Source: Rhodovulum euryhalinum
GTDB taxonomy: Bacteria; Pseudomonadota; Alphaproteobacteria; Rhodobacterales; Rhodobacteraceae
DNA length: 64,000 nt
NCBI RefSeq assembly: GCF_004342445.1
Contig: NZ_SLWW01000008.1
Coordinates: forward strand, 173,277 to 237,276
Direction of reading: 5' to 3'
Translations under genes and position numbers: made by a program
The notes under the pieces: model-generated
The model's input: only the letters and a program-made list of their open reading frames with translations
What the model was told of the DNA's origin: nothing
The model's database searches: none
Shown here: in pieces, positions 39,286 to 48,643 of the stretch
Position numbering within the stretch: the stretch's first letter is position 1
Layout: each line of letters opens with the position of its first letter

Positions 39286-40641
39286 ATGGCAGCCATCGGG
39301 CGGGTCCGTGTGTGCGGGGTGTTCCTTGTGCTGGCACTTGCCGTCATTGCCGTTCTGGCACCTGTTGCGGCCCGCGCGCAGAACCTGATCCGCGACGCCG
39401 AGATCGAATACGCGCTGCGCCAGCTGACCCGGCCGCTGGCCGCCGAGGCGGGGATCAGTGCCTCGGCGATCCGGGTGATGGTGATCGACGACAACACGAT
39501 GAACGCCTTCGTCCTCGACGGGCAGACGGTGATGATCCACTCGGGCCTTCTGCTGCGGCTCGACAACGCCCAACAGGCCCAGGCGGTGATCGCGCACGAA
39601 CTGGCCCATATCGCGAATGGCCACATCACGCGTCGACTGGCGAACCTGCGCGGCGCGAATTCGGCCGCGGCGATGGGGTTGTTGATGTCGATGGCGGTCG
39701 CGGCGTCGGGCAATGCAGAAGCGGGCGTCGGACTGGCCATGGGCACCTCGTCTTCCGCGCAGCGTCTGTTCTTCGCTCATACCCGGGCCGAGGAATCCTC
39801 GGCCGACCAGGCGGGCGCGCGCTACATGGCACGGGCCGGCGTCGACCCGCAGGCGATGGTGGACGTCCTCGACCTTTTCCGCGGGCAGGAGGCGCTGAGC
39901 GTCACCCGGCAGGATCCTTACGTGCGCACCCACCCGCTGACGGCCGACCGGCTGCGCGCGGCCAAGGGCTTTGCCGCGGCCTATGGGGGCAAGGCTGCAA
40001 TGGACACGGCCGCCGAATACTGGTTCGCCCGCGCCAAGGGCAAGCTGGGCGCCTTCCTGCAAAGCCCGCGCTACACCCTGCGCAAGGCCGCACGCGACGG
40101 ATCGGACGTGGGCGTGATGCGGCGCGCGATCGCCCACCATCGCACGCCCTCGACCGAGAAGGCCCTGGCCGAGATGGCCCGGCTGGAAGCCCAGCGGCCG
40201 AACGACGCCTTCGTGCAGGAACTGAAGGGCCAGATCCTGCTTGAATCGCGACGCTTCGGTCCGGCGGTGAACGCCTATGCCCGCGCCGTCGCGCTGGCCC
40301 CGAACGAACCGCTGATCCTCGCGGGCCACGGAAGGGCGCTGCTCGCGCTCGACACGGCAAATGGCAACCGTCAGGCGCTGGCGGCGCTGGAAAAGGCACG
40401 CGCCCGGGATCCGTTCGACCCGCGGATGCTGCGCGATCTGTCGGTCGCCTATGCGCGGGCGGGCAACAACGGCATGGCCTCGCTGGCCACGGCGGAGCGC
40501 TACGCGATCGGCGGCAGGATGGACACGGCCGCCGTCCACGCCCGGCGCGCGGCCGGGCTGTTGCCGCGGGGCGCGCCGGGCTGGCTGCGGGCACAGGACG
40601 TGCTGGCCGCAGCCGAGAACGCAGGACGCCGCAAGAAATGA
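39286..40641 (+). CDS. Secreted M48 zinc metalloprotease with TPR-like tail (BepA-like)
   Basis: Periplasmic protease of about 451 residues. A signal peptide (MAAIGRVRVCGVFLVLALAVIAVLAPVAARA) is followed by the zinc motif HELAH at 104-108 and the downstream AEESSADQAGARYMARAG supplying the third ligand. The C-terminal half is helical with TPR-like repeats, as in BepA, which degrades or helps assemble outer-membrane proteins such as LptD. ATG at 39286 is chosen because AGGGGGGCGAGG lies just upstream; GTG at 39241 would add a long N-terminus. The two DsbA-like genes follow, the first overlapping by 4 nt (ATGA). Confidence 0.88.
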   Translation: MAAIGRVRVCGVFLVLALAVIAVLAPVAARAQNLIRDAEIEYALRQLTRPLAAEAGISASAIRVMVIDDNTMNAFVLDGQTVMIHSGLLLRLDNAQQAQAVIAHELAHIANGHITRRLANLRGANSAAAMGLLMSMAVAASGNAEAGVGLAMGTSSSAQRLFFAHTRAEESSADQAGARYMARAGVDPQAMVDVLDLFRGQEALSVTRQDPYVRTHPLTADRLRAAKGFAAAYGGKAAMDTAAEYWFARAKGKLGAFLQSPRYTLRKAARDGSDVGVMRRAIAHHRTPSTEKALAEMARLEAQRPNDAFVQELKGQILLESRRFGPAVNAYARAVALAPNEPLILAGHGRALLALDTANGNRQALAALEKARARDPFDPRMLRDLSVAYARAGNNGMASLATAERYAIGGRMDTAAVHARRAAGLLPRGAPGWLRAQDVLAAAENAGRRKK

Positions 40642-41369
40642 AGGCGAGACGGATGATTCCTCTTGGTTTGGCGCTGGCTGCAGCGCCGGCCTATGCCGCT
40701 GGACTTGATCCGGCGCAAAGGGCGGCGTTCCGCGCCGAGGTGCGGGCCTATCTGCTGGACCATCCCGAGGTGATCGACGAGGCGCTGGCCGCCGCAGAGG
40801 CGCGCCGCTACTCCGATGCCGTCGCGGACGACCTCGCCCGGATCGAGGCGCACCGGGTGGCGCTGTTCCACGATCCCGCCGACTGGTCAGGCGGCAATCC
40901 GACGGGTGACGTAACGCTTGTAACCTTCGTCGATTACGGCTGCGCGACCTGCGGCCCGGCGCTGGCGGCCGCACGGGCGCTGGCCGACAGCGATCCCGGG
41001 TTGCGCCTTATCGTCAAGGATGCCCCCGCACCGGGCGCCGACCGGGCCGCCCGTTTCGCGCGTGTGGTCCTTGTCCTTGCCGGGCCCGATGCCTACCGGC
41101 GCGCGCAGGATGCGCTGTTCGCCGCACCCGATGCGGCCCCCGCCACGCTCGATGGGATCGCCCGCGCACTCGGCCTCGATCCCGCCGGGGTGGCCCGGCG
41201 GATGGACGACCGCGCCATCGCCGCCGCGCTGGCCGCCAATCGCGGGCTCATGCGTGATCTCGACCTGGGCCCGCCGCCCGCCCATGTGTTCGAGCGAACC
41301 CTCATCCGGGGCGACCTGCCCGAGGCCGCGCTGGCCGCCATCGCGACCGCCATGCGCCGCAAGAATTGA
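40638..41369 (+). CDS. Diverged DsbA-family thiol oxidoreductase (copy 1)
   Basis: Secreted thioredoxin-fold protein, 243 residues, signal peptide MKARRMIPLGLALAAAPAYA. It shares a layout with the next gene: a helical lead (FRAEVRAYLLDHPEVIDEAL), then GGNPTGDVTLVTFVDYGCATCGPAL. The active site is CATC (Cys102/Cys105) instead of the CGYC of copy 2, and the cis-proline loop reads LGPPPAHVF instead of ISGTPTFVV. It probably arose by tandem duplication and then diverged. It may have a changed redox potential or partner. Overlaps the metalloprotease stop. Confidence 0.82.
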   Translation: MKARRMIPLGLALAAAPAYAAGLDPAQRAAFRAEVRAYLLDHPEVIDEALAAAEARRYSDAVADDLARIEAHRVALFHDPADWSGGNPTGDVTLVTFVDYGCATCGPALAAARALADSDPGLRLIVKDAPAPGADRAARFARVVLVLAGPDAYRRAQDALFAAPDAAPATLDGIARALGLDPAGVARRMDDRAIAAALAANRGLMRDLDLGPPPAHVFERTLIRGDLPEAALAAIATAMRRKN

Positions 41370-41448
41370 CCAAGGCAAGGGAAATTGGCCATTGGCCCCG
41401 CGCGCGGGATGTGCTGGAAGAAGGACAACCCATGATGGAGACTGACCG

Positions 41449-42195
41449 ATGACCCGCCTGCCCGCCGCCGCCCTGATGACCCTCGGCCTCGCGCTGCCCG
41501 CCCAGGCCTTCGACGTGGCCACGATGACCGCAGCCGAGCGCGAGGCGTTCCGGGCCGAGGTGCGCAGCTACCTAATGGACAATCCCGAAGTGCTGATGGA
41601 GGCGATCGGCGTGCTGGAACAGCGCCAGGCCGAGGCGCAGTCTGCAAATGACGTGGCCCTCGTCCAGGTCAATGCCGACGCGCTGTTCCGCGATGGCCAA
41701 TCCTGGGTAGGCGGCAACCTCGACGGCGATATCACGCTGGTCGAATTCATCGACTATCGCTGCGGCTATTGCCGCAAGGCCCATGACGAGGTCGCGGAAC
41801 TCGTGTCGAGCGACGGCAATATCCGCTTCGTGGTGAAGGAATTCCCGATCCTCGGCGACCAGTCGGTGCTGTCCTCGCGCTTTGCCATCGCGACGCTGCA
41901 ACTGGCAGGGGGCGATGCCTACAAGCGCGTGCATGACGCGCTGATCACCTTCCGGGGCAACGTGACCGAGGACGGCCTGAAATCGCTGGGCGACTCGCTG
42001 GGGCTGGACAGTGCGGCGATCATGGGCCGTATGAACGCGCCCGAGGTCGATGCCGTGATCGCCGAGAACCAGGGTCTTGCCCAGCGGTTGCAGATTTCTG
42101 GCACCCCGACCTTCGTGGTCGAAACGCAGATGCTGCGGGGCTACATGCCGCTCGAGGGGATGCGCCGGATCGTGGACGAGGTTCGGGCCAACTGA
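41449..42195 (+). CDS. DsbA-family thiol oxidoreductase (copy 2)
   Basis: Secreted disulfide oxidoreductase, 248 residues, signal peptide MTRLPAAALMTLGLALPAQA. The active site is CGYC (Cys105/Cys108) in VEFIDYRCGYCRKAHDEV, with VVKEFPILGDQSVLSSRFAIA and the cis-proline loop ISGTPTFVVETQMLRGYMP. These are features of the BdbD/ScsC-like DsbA group found widely in alphaproteobacteria. ATG at 41449, 79 bp after copy 1. An inverted repeat follows 22 bp after the stop. Confidence 0.9.
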   Translation: MTRLPAAALMTLGLALPAQAFDVATMTAAEREAFRAEVRSYLMDNPEVLMEAIGVLEQRQAEAQSANDVALVQVNADALFRDGQSWVGGNLDGDITLVEFIDYRCGYCRKAHDEVAELVSSDGNIRFVVKEFPILGDQSVLSSRFAIATLQLAGGDAYKRVHDALITFRGNVTEDGLKSLGDSLGLDSAAIMGRMNAPEVDAVIAENQGLAQRLQISGTPTFVVETQMLRGYMPLEGMRRIVDEVRAN

Positions 42196-42217
42196 CGCAA
42201 ACGGCGACTGAATCAAC

Positions 42218-42249
42218 CCGGACAGGAAGGGTCCAGTTTTCCTGTCCGG
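42218..42249. terminator. Perfect 11-bp inverted repeat between convergent genes
   Basis: CCGGACAGGAA and TTCCTGTCCGG separated by 10 nt, between the dsbA-like gene and ispG, which converge. A likely bidirectional transcription stop, although a T-run follows only later on the plus strand. Confidence 0.5.
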
Positions 42250-42290
42250 CCTGACGGCAAGATCTTTTTGCCCGTTGAAGCGGCGGCGCG

Positions 42291-43427
42291 CTACTCGGCC
42301 GCCTCGGCCCCTGATGCCGCAAGCGCCGCCTCGATCTCGGCGGCCTTCTTCTCAACCTGCGCGACGATGTGGTCGACCATCTCTTCGTTCGAGATGCGGT
42401 GGTCCTGCTTGCCTGCGAGATAGACCATCCCGTTGCCAGCCCCACCCCCGGTAAAGCCCACATCCGTCATCAGTGCCTCGCCCGGGCCGTTCACCACGCA
42501 ACCGATGATCGACAGGCTCATCGGCGTCTTGATGTGTTCCAGCCGTTTTTCCAGGGCCTCGACGGTCTTGATCACGTCGAAACCCTGCCGCGCGCAGGAC
42601 GGGCAGGAAATGATGTTGACGCCCCTGTGGCGCAGGCCCAGCGCCTTGAGGATCTCGTAACCGACCTTGACCTCTTCGACCGGGTCCGCCGACAGCGACA
42701 CGCGGATCGTGTCGCCGATCCCCATCCACAGCAGGTTGCCAAGCCCGATCGCCGACTTGATCGTGCCCGACACGAACCCGCCGGCCTCGGTGATGCCCAG
42801 ATGGATCGGCGCATCCGTCACCTCGGCGATGCCCTGGTAGGCGGCTGCGGCGAGGAACACGTCCGACGCCTTGACGCTGATCTTGAACTCGAAGAAGTCG
42901 TTGTCTTCGAGGATGCGGATATGTTCCAGCGCGCTCTCGACCATCGCTTCGGGGCACGGCTCGCCATACTTGTCGAGCAGGTGCTTTTCCAGCGACCCGG
43001 CGTTGACGCCGATCCGCATGGAACAGCCGTGGTCGCGGGCGGCCTTGATGACCTCGCGCACGCGGGTCTCGTCGCCGATATTGCCGGGGTTGATGCGCAG
43101 GCAGGCGGCGCCCGCCTCGGCGGCCTCGATGCCGCGCTTGTAGTGGAAATGGATGTCGGCCACGATCGGCACCGGGCTTTCGGCAACGATCTCCTTCAGC
43201 GCGCGGGCACTGGCCTCGTCAGGCACCGAGATGCGGACGATGTCGGCGCCTGCCTCGGCCGCGCGCAGAACCTGCGCGATGGTGCCCTTGACGTCGGTCG
43301 TGACCGTATTGGTCATGGTCTGGACCGAGATCGGCGCATCCCCCCCTACGGCGACGGGGCCGACATGGATCTGGCGGGACTTGCGGCGGTCAATTTGGCG
43401 CCACGGGCGCGCTGCGTGCAAAGACAT
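42291..43427 (-). CDS. ispG: HMB-PP synthase IspG (GcpE)
   Basis: [4Fe-4S] enzyme of the MEP isoprenoid pathway that makes (E)-4-hydroxy-3-methylbut-2-enyl diphosphate. It has 378 residues. Visible are [20 protein letters not shown], the TIM-barrel [33 protein letters not shown], and the cluster cysteines in [13 protein letters not shown] and [16 protein letters not shown] at 43427 (MSLHAARPW). It lies 88 bp after the RodZ-like gene on the same strand. Confidence 0.96.
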   Translation of the reverse strand: MSLHAARPWRQIDRRKSRQIHVGPVAVGGDAPISVQTMTNTVTTDVKGTIAQVLRAAEAGADIVRISVPDEASARALKEIVAESPVPIVADIHFHYKRGIEAAEAGAACLRINPGNIGDETRVREVIKAARDHGCSMRIGVNAGSLEKHLLDKYGEPCPEAMVESALEHIRILEDNDFFEFKISVKASDVFLAAAAYQGIAEVTDAPIHLGITEAGGFVSGTIKSAIGLGNLLWMGIGDTIRVSLSADPVEEVKVGYEILKALGLRHRGVNIISCPSCARQGFDVIKTVEALEKRLEHIKTPMSLSIIGCVVNGPGEALMTDVGFTGGGAGNGMVYLAGKQDHRISNEEMVDHIVAQVEKKAAEIEAALAASGAEAAE

Positions 43428-43515
43428 CGGGGTTTCCTGTCCGGCGTAGGCTGGTTTCGCATTATGGATAAAGGATTGCCGGGCTCTGCGCAACGCGCGC
43501 CCTGTCGCGCTCGCG

Positions 43516-44715
43516 TCATTGCGACCCGGCACCAGCCTCGTTCTGCGCCAGCGCAACCGCAAGATCGGGATCGGCCGCGACATCGGCCAGCTGGAACCGC
43601 CCCTTCAGGGCATCGGCCGACAATTCGATGTTCTTGGCGACCTGGGCCCCCGGCGCGGCGGGCCCGTAGGTCTGGCCATTCACCGCAAAATAGACCGCTC
43701 CCGAATTGCCCGCGCGCAGCGTCGGCGCCTGGTCGGTTTCGGGCAGCACATAGCTTTCGCCGGCGTCGAGGATCTTTTCGAACAGCACCGATCCGTCGGC
43801 GGCGGACACGCGCACCCAGGCGGGCCGGGCGGCGATGATCGCCAGTTCAGGCAGGCGCGCCGCGGCCACGACCTGTACGGGCGCGGGCATGCCGGGCTGG
43901 GCCTCCGGCGCGACGGCGGTCGCGGCCGTGGCAAGGCGGTGATTGTCCGGGCGGTCCGAAACCAGAACCCCGATCTCGCCGGGGTCGAGCGTGGCAATCG
44001 GTCCGTCGCGCGGGACCATCACAGGCCGGTCCAACGCCTGGGGACGATAAAGGCGGTCCAGCGCCTCGGTCGTCGGCGGGGTGACGGGCGCCTCGGCAAT
44101 CACGGTCTGATCGGCGGCGGCCAGCGGATCCACATCGGCCAGAAGCCCGGGCTGCTGATCCAGCGGCGACAGCCTGACCTGCTGGATCTGCTGCAACACC
44201 GTCCAGCCGCCATAGCCCAGAACCGCCATCAGCCCCAGAAGCACGGTCAGGGAGCCGATCGCCCCGGGCTCGATCCGGGACAGGAATGCCTCGCCGCGCG
44301 GGACGAAGATCGCGTTCGGGTCGGCCAGCGGATCGCGCCCTTCTGTGCCCTTGCGGCGCGATGGCGCGTTCGGCGCGGCCGCGGCCGCGTTCATCCCGTG
44401 GACAGTGGCGAAATTGCCCTCTTCGCAGAACCGCCGATAAGCCCATTCCGGGTCGAGCCCGAGATAACGGGCATAGGATCGCACGTAACCGGCGATAAAG
44501 CCCGGTGTCTCGAAGGCGGTGGGATCGGCGTTCTCGATGGCGGCGATGTAGGTGGCGCGAATCTTCAACTCGCGCTGGACGTCAAGCAGCGACTTGCCCA
44601 GCGTCGCCCGTTCGCCACGCATGACGTCTCCGAGGCGCAGTTCGTAGGCGTCGAACCCTTTGGGTATGCCTTGAGAGCCCTCAGCCGCAATGCGCGACTG
44701 CCTGCGCCTGATCAT
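43516..44715 (-). CDS. RodZ-like helix-turn-helix membrane protein
   Basis: Codes for 399 residues. The N-terminal cytoplasmic HTH (about 25-100: [39 protein letters not shown]...[16 protein letters not shown]) is the Xre-type domain that binds MreB in RodZ. One membrane helix lies at about 152-174, followed by a periplasmic region with a C-terminal beta domain of the DUF4115 type ([26 protein letters not shown]). A role in rod shape and cell-wall synthesis is likely. ATG at 44715. Confidence 0.87.
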   Translation of the reverse strand: MIRRRQSRIAAEGSQGIPKGFDAYELRLGDVMRGERATLGKSLLDVQRELKIRATYIAAIENADPTAFETPGFIAGYVRSYARYLGLDPEWAYRRFCEEGNFATVHGMNAAAAAPNAPSRRKGTEGRDPLADPNAIFVPRGEAFLSRIEPGAIGSLTVLLGLMAVLGYGGWTVLQQIQQVRLSPLDQQPGLLADVDPLAAADQTVIAEAPVTPPTTEALDRLYRPQALDRPVMVPRDGPIATLDPGEIGVLVSDRPDNHRLATAATAVAPEAQPGMPAPVQVVAAARLPELAIIAARPAWVRVSAADGSVLFEKILDAGESYVLPETDQAPTLRAGNSGAVYFAVNGQTYGPAAPGAQVAKNIELSADALKGRFQLADVAADPDLAVALAQNEAGAGSQ

Positions 44716-44754
44716 AAAAACCGCCCCGTGCCTGCCTTTGTTTCCCAAGGTAGA

Positions 44755-44778
44755 ACGGCGATCCCCGGGAATCGCCGT
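44755..44778. terminator. Hairpin after hemA
   Basis: 8-bp stem ACGGCGAT/ATCGCCGT around a CCCCGGGA loop, between the hemA stop codon and the RodZ-like gene (both leftward). A weak T-content tail makes it a tentative terminator. Confidence 0.4.
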
Positions 44779-44832
44779 CCTTCTCTGCAAACATTATCAC
44801 AAGCCCGGGAGCGCTGCACCCGCAGAACTGTG

Positions 44833-46056
44833 TCAGGCCGTAAGCTCGGCGCGATTCAGCGCACAGTGCGACCAGTACTCGTCCATCGCGCGGACCAGCA
44901 CATCCATCTGCTCTTGCGTGTGCACCGGCGAGGGCGTGAAGCGCAGCCGCTCGGTACCGCGGGGCACCGTGGGGAAGTTGATCGGCTGCACATAGATCCC
45001 GAAATATTCCAGCAGCCTGTCCGAGATCAGCTTGGTGTGGACCGGATCCCCGACGATCACCGGCACGATATGGCTGCCGTGGTCGATGACCGGCATCCCA
45101 AGCCCCTTGAAACGGGCCTTGAGGACGCGCGCGCGGTCCTGGTGCTTCTCGCGCAGCGAACTGGCGGATTTGAGATAGCGCACCGAAGCCGCAGCACCGG
45201 CCGCAACCGCGGGAGGCAGCGAGGTGGTGAAGATGTAGCCCGGCGCATAAGAGCGCACGGCGTCGCACATCTTGGCCGAGGCCGCGACATAGCCGCCGAA
45301 CACGCCATAGGCCTTGGCGAGCGTGCCGTTGATGATGTCGATGCGGTGCATCAGGTTGTCACGCTCGGCCACGCCCGCGCCGCGGGGGCCGTACATGCCG
45401 ACCGCATGCACCTCGTCGATATAGGTCAGCGCGCCGAACTCGTCGGCCAGATCGCAGATCGCCTCGATCGGGCCGAAATCACCGTCCATCGAATAGACCG
45501 ACTCGAAGGCGATCAGGATCGGCCGCCCCTTTTCGATCCTTTCAAGGATTTCGCGCAGATGCGCGACATCGTTGTGGCGGAAGATGTGCTTGTCGCAATT
45601 GCCGCGGCGGATGCCCTGGATCATCGAGGCATGGTTCAGTTCGTCCGAGACGATCACGAGGTTCGGGAACAGGACCGGCAGCGTCGAGAGCGTCGCGTCG
45701 TTGGCCATGTAGGCCGAGGTGAACAGAAGAGCGGCCTCCTTCTGGTGCAGGTCCGCGAGTTCGGCCTCGAGCTGCTTGTGATAGATCGTGGTGCCCGAGA
45801 TGTTGCGCGTGCCGCCCGACCCGGCGCCGGCGGCGCTCAGCGCATCCTGCATCGCGTCCAGAACGATCGGATGCTGGCCCATGCCGAGATAGTCGTTGCC
45901 GCACCACACGACGATGTCCTGACGGCCGCCATCGGGGCGGCTCCAGACGGCCTCGGGGAAATTCCCCTTCCGGCGCGCGATGTCGATGAAGGTACGGTAG
46001 CGGCCTTCATCGTGCAGCCGGTTGATGGCCGTGTCCAGTGCTGCGGTATAATCCAC
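44833..46056 (-). CDS. hemA: 5-aminolevulinate synthase
   Basis: Condenses glycine and succinyl-CoA to 5-aminolevulinate, the first step of haem, bacteriochlorophyll and B12 synthesis in alphaproteobacteria (Shemin pathway). It has 407 residues, PLP fold-type I. The Schiff-base lysine is Lys248 ([13 protein letters not shown]), the same number as in the Rhodobacter capsulatus enzyme. Also present are [12 protein letters not shown] and [17 protein letters not shown]. The start is GTG at 46056 with GAAGGAGA upstream, giving the usual N-terminus (V/M)DYTAALD. An FNR-type box about 400 bp upstream points to oxygen control. Confidence 0.96.
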   Translation of the reverse strand: MDYTAALDTAINRLHDEGRYRTFIDIARRKGNFPEAVWSRPDGGRQDIVVWCGNDYLGMGQHPIVLDAMQDALSAAGAGSGGTRNISGTTIYHKQLEAELADLHQKEAALLFTSAYMANDATLSTLPVLFPNLVIVSDELNHASMIQGIRRGNCDKHIFRHNDVAHLREILERIEKGRPILIAFESVYSMDGDFGPIEAICDLADEFGALTYIDEVHAVGMYGPRGAGVAERDNLMHRIDIINGTLAKAYGVFGGYVAASAKMCDAVRSYAPGYIFTTSLPPAVAAGAAASVRYLKSASSLREKHQDRARVLKARFKGLGMPVIDHGSHIVPVIVGDPVHTKLISDRLLEYFGIYVQPINFPTVPRGTERLRFTPSPVHTQEQMDVLVRAMDEYWSHCALNRAELTA

Positions 46057-46428
46057 CGGGTCTCTCCTTCGCTTTCGGGCCCCGAAGGGCCGCTGGTCAC
46101 CCGGCGATCGTTCCCCGCGGCGCGGGAGCCGTCCGGGTCCTCCGTTTTGTTCGGGTGCCTCGCGGCGCCCACCCATGGCGTCTTGCGTGTCCCGCTCCCG
46201 GGATCGCGCTGTGGCGCCGCTCCTCTTTTCCCTGCGCGTCTTTCTTAGTCGAAAAACGCTGCCTGTCTAAGCGGGATGGCGCGAATTTGACCGATCTTTT
46301 GCGGTCGATCGCCACATTCCACCCGCCCTGCGTTCCGATCGGAAACATCTGCCTTGCCAGGCCGCACAGCATCTGGAATACGGCGCGATTCCGCCTTTCG
46401 GGTGGTCCGCGCGTCCCACGTCTTCCTT

Positions 46429-46471
46429 TTGTTACCGCCACACAGCATGGACAGACTTTGACCTCTGTCAA
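46429..46471 (-). promoter_or_regulatory. Predicted FNR/FnrL-activated promoter of hemA
   Basis: TTGACCTCTGTCAA (46458-46471) fits the FNR consensus TTGAY-N4-RTCAA as a perfect inverted repeat. A -10-like TAACAA (46434 down to 46429) lies 33 bp from the box centre, close to the spacing of class II FNR promoters (box at -41.5). Orientation is towards hemA. FnrL control of hemA is established in Rhodobacter; here it is inferred from the motif. Confidence 0.6.
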
Positions 46472-46477
46472 GGAAAA

Positions 46478-46496
46478 CTGACATAATTGCTGTCAG
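46478..46496. promoter_or_regulatory. Second inverted repeat beside the FNR box
   Basis: CTGACA and TGTCAG separated by 7 nt, 6 bp from the FNR box on its promoter-distal side. Could be a second regulator site for hemA. Unassigned. Confidence 0.4.
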
Positions 46497-46513
46497 GCAA
46501 ACTGGACACCTGG

Positions 46514-47098
46514 CTAGCGATCGGCGATGACCACGCGGCAATCGTCGCGTTTCGACTGCCGGGCGCAGCTTGCAACCGCATCGCGTTCGGCCTCCGGTCC
46601 CGACGCGACGGCCCAGATGCCGGTCCCGGACGAGATGGCCATCGCCTTGCGGCCCTTGGCCGGGCGGTACTGCTTGCGTACCCCGTCGCTGGCCGCCGCG
46701 CTGAGGCTGATCCGGCGCGGCTCCCAGCCGATCGGACGGATTTCGGCAACGACCACGCAAGGCTTGCCGCCCTTTCGAGCCGAATCGCAGGCCTTGACGG
46801 CCGAGGCGCCCGCCGACGCGACATCATGGTAGTTCGCCGCTGCGACGGTGGCCTCCGAGACCAGCCCTTCGGAGGGGGCCGCGGCGATGGCGCCGTAATA
46901 TTGCTGCTGCCGCGCGGCGAATTCGAGCGCGGTCAGATCCTTCTCGGACAGGAAATCGTGCCGCATCAGCGTGATCTCGACCCCAGACGGGTCGAAAAGC
47001 TGCGCCCGTGCCGTCCGCCCGTCAAGCGGCTCGGCCAGCGCGGCCCCCATGCAAACCGAAACCGCAATTGCCCCCAGGACTGCCCTGTGCGCCCGCAT
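46514..47098 (-). CDS. Secreted protein of unknown function upstream of hemA
   Basis: Codes for 194 residues with a signal peptide (MRAHRAVLGAIAVSVCMGAALA). The mature part has an RxxLFDPSGVEITLMRHDFLSEKDLTALEFAARQQQYYGAIA segment and, in its second half, two similar units: ACDSARKGGKPCVVVAEIRP and SCARQSKRDDCRVVIADR, each with a cysteine pair. The C-terminal C...DCRVVIADR resembles DUF4189-type repeats. ATG at 47098. It reads in the same direction as hemA, but the 457-bp gap argues against one operon. Role unknown. Confidence 0.72.
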   Translation of the reverse strand: MRAHRAVLGAIAVSVCMGAALAEPLDGRTARAQLFDPSGVEITLMRHDFLSEKDLTALEFAARQQQYYGAIAAAPSEGLVSEATVAAANYHDVASAGASAVKACDSARKGGKPCVVVAEIRPIGWEPRRISLSAAASDGVRKQYRPAKGRKAMAISSGTGIWAVASGPEAERDAVASCARQSKRDDCRVVIADR

Positions 47099-47226
47099 CT
47101 CACCCTCCGAAACCGACCTGCTCGTACCCGAGCCTAGCGCGGCCCCACGGCCCCCGCCACCCCTCTGGACAGCGCCCGCCCCCCTGTTAGGCTTGCCCTG
47201 ACCTTGCCCGAAGCGGAGCCCGCCCC

Positions 47227-48600
47227 ATGACCCTCGACGCCGTCCTGTCCCGAATCGACGCCGACCTGCCGCATGCGATCGACCGGCTGATGGCGTTGAT
47301 GCGCATCCCCTCGATCTCGACCGATCCGGCCCATGCGACCGACTGCGCCGCTGCGGCCGACTGGCTGGCCGAGGATCTGCGCGCCATCGGCTTTGACGCG
47401 CGGCCCTGTGCGACGCCCGGCCACCCTATGGTGCTGGGCCATGGCGGCGAGACCGGCCCGCATCTGCTGTTCTACGGCCATTATGACGTGCAGCCCGTCG
47501 ACCCGCTGGCGCTGTGGCACCGCGATCCGTTCGAACCCGCGATCGAAGAGACCCCGCGCGGCCGGGTTATCCGCGGCCGTGGCGCCTCGGACGACAAGGG
47601 GCAGTTGATGACCTTTGTCGAGGCCTGCCGGGCCTGGAAGGCGGTTCACGGTACCCTTCCCGCCCGGATTACGATGTTCTTCGAGGGCGAAGAGGAATCG
47701 GGCTCGCCCTCGCTGGTGCCGTTCCTGAACGAGAACGCCGACGCGCTGAAGGCCGATATCGCGCTGATCTGCGATACCGGCCTGTTCGACGACACAACGC
47801 CCGGAATCGTCACAATGTTGCGCGGACTTCTGGGCGAAGAGGTCACGATCACCGGCCCCTCGAAGGACCTTCATTCCGGCATGTATGGCGGCGCGGCGAT
47901 GAATCCGATCCGCGTGCTCGCCCGGATCATCGCGGCGCTGCACGATGCCGACGGCAGGGTGACGGTCCCCGGCTTCTACGACGGCGTGCCCGAACTGCCC
48001 GAAGAAGTCGCCCGGCAATGGCAGGGCCTCGGCTTCGACGCCGGGCGCTTCCTCGGCGAGGTCGGGCTGTCGCAGCCCGCGGGCGAAACCGGCCGCACGC
48101 CGCTGGAAATGATCTGGTCGCGCCCGACCTGCGAGGTGAACGGGATTTCCGGGGGCTATGAAGGCGCGGGGTTCAAGACCGTGCTGCCGTCCCGGGCCTC
48201 GGCAAAGATCAGCTTTCGCCTCGTCGGGCGCCAGGATCCGTTGAAGATCCGCGAATCGTTCCGCGCGATGGTGCGCGCGATGCTGCCCCCCGATTGCGAG
48301 GTCGAGTTCCACGGCCACGGCGCCTCGCCCGCCGCGCAGATGGCGATCGACGATCCCGCCTTCGAAAAGGCGCGCGCCGCGCTGTCGGCGGAATGGCCGA
48401 AGCCCGCCGCCTTCATCGGCAGTGGCGGTTCGATTCCCGTGGCGGGCCATTTCAAGAAGATTCTCGGCATGGATTCGATGCTGATCGGCTTTGCCCATGA
48501 CGATGACGCGATCCACTCGCCAAACGAGAAATATGACGTCGAGAGCTTTCACAAGGGGGTCCGCAGCTGGGCCCGCATCCTCGCCGCGCTCTCGGGCTGA
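47227..48600 (+). CDS. M20-family dipeptidase
   Basis: Zinc metallopeptidase of the M20/M25/M40 family, 457 residues. Metal ligands and catalytic residues are recognisable: LLFYGHYDVQPVDPLALWHRDPFEP (His/Asp), RGASDDKGQLMTFVEA, and the catalytic glutamates in FFEGEEESGSPSL. The dimerisation lid domain is inserted (about 195-350), including GPSKDLHSGMYGGAAMNPI. C-terminal AHDDDAIHSPNEKYDVESF is typical of the cytosolic dipeptidase branch. No signal peptide. ATG at 47227, divergent from the gene before it. Confidence 0.92.
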   Translation: MTLDAVLSRIDADLPHAIDRLMALMRIPSISTDPAHATDCAAAADWLAEDLRAIGFDARPCATPGHPMVLGHGGETGPHLLFYGHYDVQPVDPLALWHRDPFEPAIEETPRGRVIRGRGASDDKGQLMTFVEACRAWKAVHGTLPARITMFFEGEEESGSPSLVPFLNENADALKADIALICDTGLFDDTTPGIVTMLRGLLGEEVTITGPSKDLHSGMYGGAAMNPIRVLARIIAALHDADGRVTVPGFYDGVPELPEEVARQWQGLGFDAGRFLGEVGLSQPAGETGRTPLEMIWSRPTCEVNGISGGYEGAGFKTVLPSRASAKISFRLVGRQDPLKIRESFRAMVRAMLPPDCEVEFHGHGASPAAQMAIDDPAFEKARAALSAEWPKPAAFIGSGGSIPVAGHFKKILGMDSMLIGFAHDDDAIHSPNEKYDVESFHKGVRSWARILAALSG

Positions 48601-48643
48601 GCGCGGGCCGGGCCCGGCGCGTCCCGGCACGATGTGTCACCCC

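Larger units (their letters stand above)
46057..46513. other. Long 457-bp leader region upstream of hemA
   Basis: No gene fits here. The part nearest hemA is GC-rich; the distal part (46,430-46,500) is AT-richer and holds an FNR-type box and a second inverted repeat. If the promoter is at the FNR box, the hemA transcript has a 5' leader of about 370 nt. Small hairpins such as GACCG/CGGTC near 46,290-46,310 are present, but no known riboswitch class is recognised. Confidence 0.5.

Noticed and set aside
40638..41369. First DsbA-like gene as a decayed duplicate
   Set aside because: Both cysteines, the signal peptide and the full reading frame are kept, and its start overlaps the gene before it, so it looks like a working, diverged protein.
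43519..46248. Open frame of 909 codons on the plus strand opposite the RodZ-like gene and hemA
   Set aside because: It runs antisense through two well-supported genes and the gap between them. High GC makes stop codons rare, so long empty frames are expected.
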